This document shows, one piece after another, positions 6,121 to 7,663 of a stretch of DNA of 7,663 nt. The notes under the pieces were generated by a model. It searched no databases, had not been told where the DNA came from, and was given only the letters and a program-made list of their open reading frames with translations. A program made the position numbers and the translations under genes. Source of the DNA: Rhodoferax sp. (GTDB lineage Bacteria > Pseudomonadota > Gammaproteobacteria > Burkholderiales > Burkholderiaceae_C). The stretch covers positions 1-7,663 of the forward strand of contig JAJAZK010000260.1 in assembly GCA_026785765.1 (NCBI GenBank), in the 5' to 3' direction. Position 1 is the first letter of the stretch. Every line of letters starts with the position of its first letter.

Positions 6121-6909
6121 TCAATGTCCCAACATTTGGCGCACGCGTTCCAGATCCTGCGGCGTGTCGACGCCGGCTCCGGGAGGCTGGGTGGTGAAGT
6201 GGACCACGATGCGGTGCCCGTGCCACAGCGCACGCAACTGCTCCAGGGCCTCCAGGCGCTCCAGTGGTGCCGGAGCTAGCTGCGGGAACAAACGCAAAAA
6301 TCCGGCCCGGTATGCGTAAATGCCAATGTGGCGCAGTGGCGTAGGCAGTTGGCCAGTCGCTGCGCCATTGCGCTGGTTCCACCACGCCGCGTCCAGATGG
6401 TCCCGGGTATAAGGAATCGGCGCACGACTGAAATAGAGGGCGTTTTGTTGCGCGTCCAATACCACCTTGACGACATGGGGGCTTAGGTAGTCGTCCAGGC
6501 TGGCAATCGGGTGAGCCGCAGTACCCATGCTCGCGCCGGGGTGCGCCTGCAGGGCAGCCGCCACCGCATGCGGCAGCGCCGGTTCGATCAATGGCTCGTC
6601 GCCTTGCACGTTGACCACCATATGGTCGTCGGCCAGGCCCAGAATGTTACAGGCTTCGGCCAGCCGGTCGCTGCCCGAGAGATGGTCTTGCCGGGTCAGC
6701 ACCGCCTCGACACCATGGGCTGCACACGCAACACGGATGCGCTCGCTGTCGCAGGCAACGACGACACGCATCGCGCCTTCGTCCGCATTACATGTGGCGA
6801 CCCGGCGCGCTACCCGCACCACCATCGGCAACCCGGCGATGTCGGCCAGGGGCTTGTCAGGCAGGCGCGTCGAAGCCAGCCGTGCCGGTATCAGGATCGT
6901 GAAGCGCAT
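6121..6909 (-). CDS. kdsB: 3-deoxy-manno-octulosonate cytidylyltransferase (CMP-Kdo synthetase)
   Basis: The 262-residue protein activates Kdo with CTP to give CMP-Kdo, the donor used by WaaA to glycosylate lipid A. Motifs in order are the nucleotide-binding IPARLASTRLPDKPL (7-21), TRQDHLSGSDRLAE (72-85), NVQGDEPLI (100-108) with metal ligand Asp103, the region SRAPIPYTRD (161-170), RHIGIYAYR (193-201), and GVDTPQDLE (246-254) with the second metal ligand Asp248. Length is slightly above the E. coli enzyme (about 248). The ATG at 6907-6909 fits the conserved N-terminus, though no Shine-Dalgarno is visible in the bases before it, so translation may depend on ribosomes arriving from the Trm112-like gene 42 bp upstream. 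Clustered with lpxK, which acts on the same pathway. Confidence 0.96.
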   Translation of the reverse strand: MRFTILIPARLASTRLPDKPLADIAGLPMVVRVARRVATCNADEGAMRVVVACDSERIRVACAAHGVEAVLTRQDHLSGSDRLAEACNILGLADDHMVVNVQGDEPLIEPALPHAVAAALQAHPGASMGTAAHPIASLDDYLSPHVVKVVLDAQQNALYFSRAPIPYTRDHLDAAWWNQRNGAATGQLPTPLRHIGIYAYRAGFLRLFPQLAPAPLERLEALEQLRALWHGHRIVVHFTTQPPGAGVDTPQDLERVRQMLGH

Positions 6910-6938
6910 CGTTTGCAGCCGGTGGGTGGCGGTGGCAC

Positions 6939-6950
6939 CGGCAGCTGCCG
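6939..6950. repeat. 12-bp perfect palindrome in the Trm112-like / kdsB gap
   Basis: CGGCAGCTGCCG is its own reverse complement. It begins 2 nt after the Trm112-like stop, in the direction of transcription, and lies about 30 nt before kdsB. It may form a small RNA hairpin or be chance in GC-rich DNA. Confidence 0.4.
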
Positions 6951-6951
6951 T

Positions 6952-7134
6952 TCAAAGCCCGAGCTCTTCATCACCCAGAGTGCGCGCTTCTTCTTCCAGC
7001 AGTACCGGTATGCCGTCGCGCACCGGGTACGCAAGCCGGGCGCTGCGCGACAACAACTCCTGGTGCTCCTTGTCATACTCCAGCGCACCTTTGGTGACGG
7101 GGCAGACCAGGAGTTCAAGCAGGCGGGTATCCAT
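6952..7134 (-). CDS. Trm112/YcaR-like small protein
   Basis: The 60-residue product starts MDTRLLELLVCPVTKG and carries LAYPVRDGIPVLLEEEAR (35-52), the signature of the Trm112/YcaR family, which is typically found between lpxK and kdsB (E. coli ycaR). Eukaryotic and archaeal Trm112 activates methyltransferases; the role of the bacterial proteins is less clear. Of the zinc-ligand cysteines only Cys11 remains: the CPxC second cysteine is Thr14, and the later cysteine of ELIC is replaced in ELLSR. The protein therefore probably does not bind zinc. The ATG at 7132-7134 lies inside the end of lpxK (20-bp overlap) with no clear Shine-Dalgarno, which suggests translational coupling. Confidence 0.88.
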   Translation of the reverse strand: MDTRLLELLVCPVTKGALEYDKEHQELLSRSARLAYPVRDGIPVLLEEEARTLGDEELGL

Positions 7135-7663
7135 GCGGCAATGATAACTTTCTACCGGTTCTGGCCAGCAACAATGCCCCCAGCGCCACCCAGAACTCCG
7201 GGTCAATGTCGATCTCCAGTGGCACTGCCAACGCGTCGGGGCGCAGAGTCCACACCTTTGCGGCATCCTTCTCGGTACACAACAGGCAGTTGTCGGCTGC
7301 ACCCTCGAGGTCGCGTGGCAGGATGTCTGCATGGTCGGCCAGTGCGGTGCTGCCCTTGAGCACAATTCCGACCGCGCGCAGCATGGAGAAAAACTGTTCG
7401 GGTTGGGCGATGCCGGCGATCGCCCACATCGGCTTGCCAGGCCGACCCGACGTGTCGCGCAAGTCCGACAACCCCACTTTGGCGCCATCGGCGCGCAGCG
7501 CGAAGGCGCCTAGGCGGCGGTGCATCCCATACCGGTTGGCGGCAAACAGCTTGCCGGAGTCCAGAACCATGTCGCAGTTGCGCGGCCACACTTCGCGCAA
7601 TGGACCGGCGGGCAGCAACCAGCCGTTGCCAACACCCCGTTCGTCAAAAACGCAGATCTCCAC
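7115..7663 (-). CDS. lpxK: Tetraacyldisaccharide 4'-kinase LpxK, C-terminal part (5' end outside window)
   Basis: LpxK phosphorylates the 4' position of the lipid A disaccharide precursor at the inner face of the inner membrane, giving lipid IVA. The window holds the last 182 codons, roughly half of the usual 330-350-residue protein; the frame is open through the right edge, so the start and P-loop lie outside. Seen here are DERGVGNGWLLPAGPLRE, the domain-swapping region AIAGIAQPEQFF with a downstream LRAVGI, and LLCTEKDAAKV, equivalent to the conserved TEKDAVK block. The TGA at 7115-7117 is 20 bp inside the start of the Trm112-like gene. First visible gene of the lpxK / Trm112-like / kdsB / adk transcription unit. 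Confidence 0.95.
   Translation of the reverse strand: MEICVFDERGVGNGWLLPAGPLREVWPRNCDMVLDSGKLFAANRYGMHRRLGAFALRADGAKVGLSDLRDTSGRPGKPMWAIAGIAQPEQFFSMLRAVGIVLKGSTALADHADILPRDLEGAADNCLLCTEKDAAKVWTLRPDALAVPLEIDIDPEFWVALGALLLARTGRKLSLPHGYPPA

Noticed and set aside
6015..6233. In-frame upstream extension of adk to 6233, giving 291 residues
   Set aside because: The added 73 residues resemble no adenylate kinase, overlap the end of kdsB, and the ATG at 6014 has a good ribosome binding site and the canonical N-terminus.
6145..6905. KdsB motif variant LPDKPL instead of LPGKPL as a defect
   Set aside because: All other motifs and both metal ligands are intact, and this position varies among related enzymes, so it looks like lineage variation.
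6511..7359. Long plus-strand frame opposite kdsB, the Trm112-like gene and lpxK
   Set aside because: It lies wholly antisense to three well-supported genes and has shadow-frame composition.

Overview
This window looks like ordinary chromosome from a betaproteobacterium, most likely order Burkholderiales and possibly near Comamonadaceae. The taxonomy is inferred from the GC-rich codon use, the lpxK / Trm112-like / kdsB / adk gene order, an E. coli-type LexA with a CTGT-N8-CCAG operator, and the style of the FimV-like and hydroxyacid dehydrogenase proteins. I see no insertion sequence, CRISPR array, tRNA or rRNA.

Layout, left to right. (1) The 3' part of a FimV-like inner-membrane protein gene (+), cut by the left edge. 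(2) Converging on it, a D-2-hydroxyacid dehydrogenase gene (-). (3) Divergent from that, a short DUF1993-family gene (+) that seems to lack the middle third of the family. (4) Converging on this, an unrecognised small protein gene (-), which is the second cistron of a lexA unit. (5) lexA (-), and divergent from it across a 78-bp gap a cytoplasmic-type L-asparaginase gene (+). The gap holds two tandem SOS boxes. (6) The asparaginase gene meets adk (-) tail to tail with overlapping stop codons. (7) adk is the last gene of a minus-strand cluster that reads, in transcription order, lpxK (cut by the right edge), a Trm112/YcaR-like small gene, kdsB, adk.

The genes on the right serve the cell envelope and nucleotide pools: LpxK makes lipid A, KdsB activates Kdo for attachment to lipid A, and Adk balances adenylates. 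The central part is an SOS node: LexA should control itself, the small downstream gene, and perhaps the asparaginase whose promoter region overlaps the operators.

No clearly new multi-gene system is visible. The points most worth a second look are the SOS boxes placed over the asparaginase start region, the uncharacterised lexA-linked small protein, and the internally shortened DUF1993 protein.
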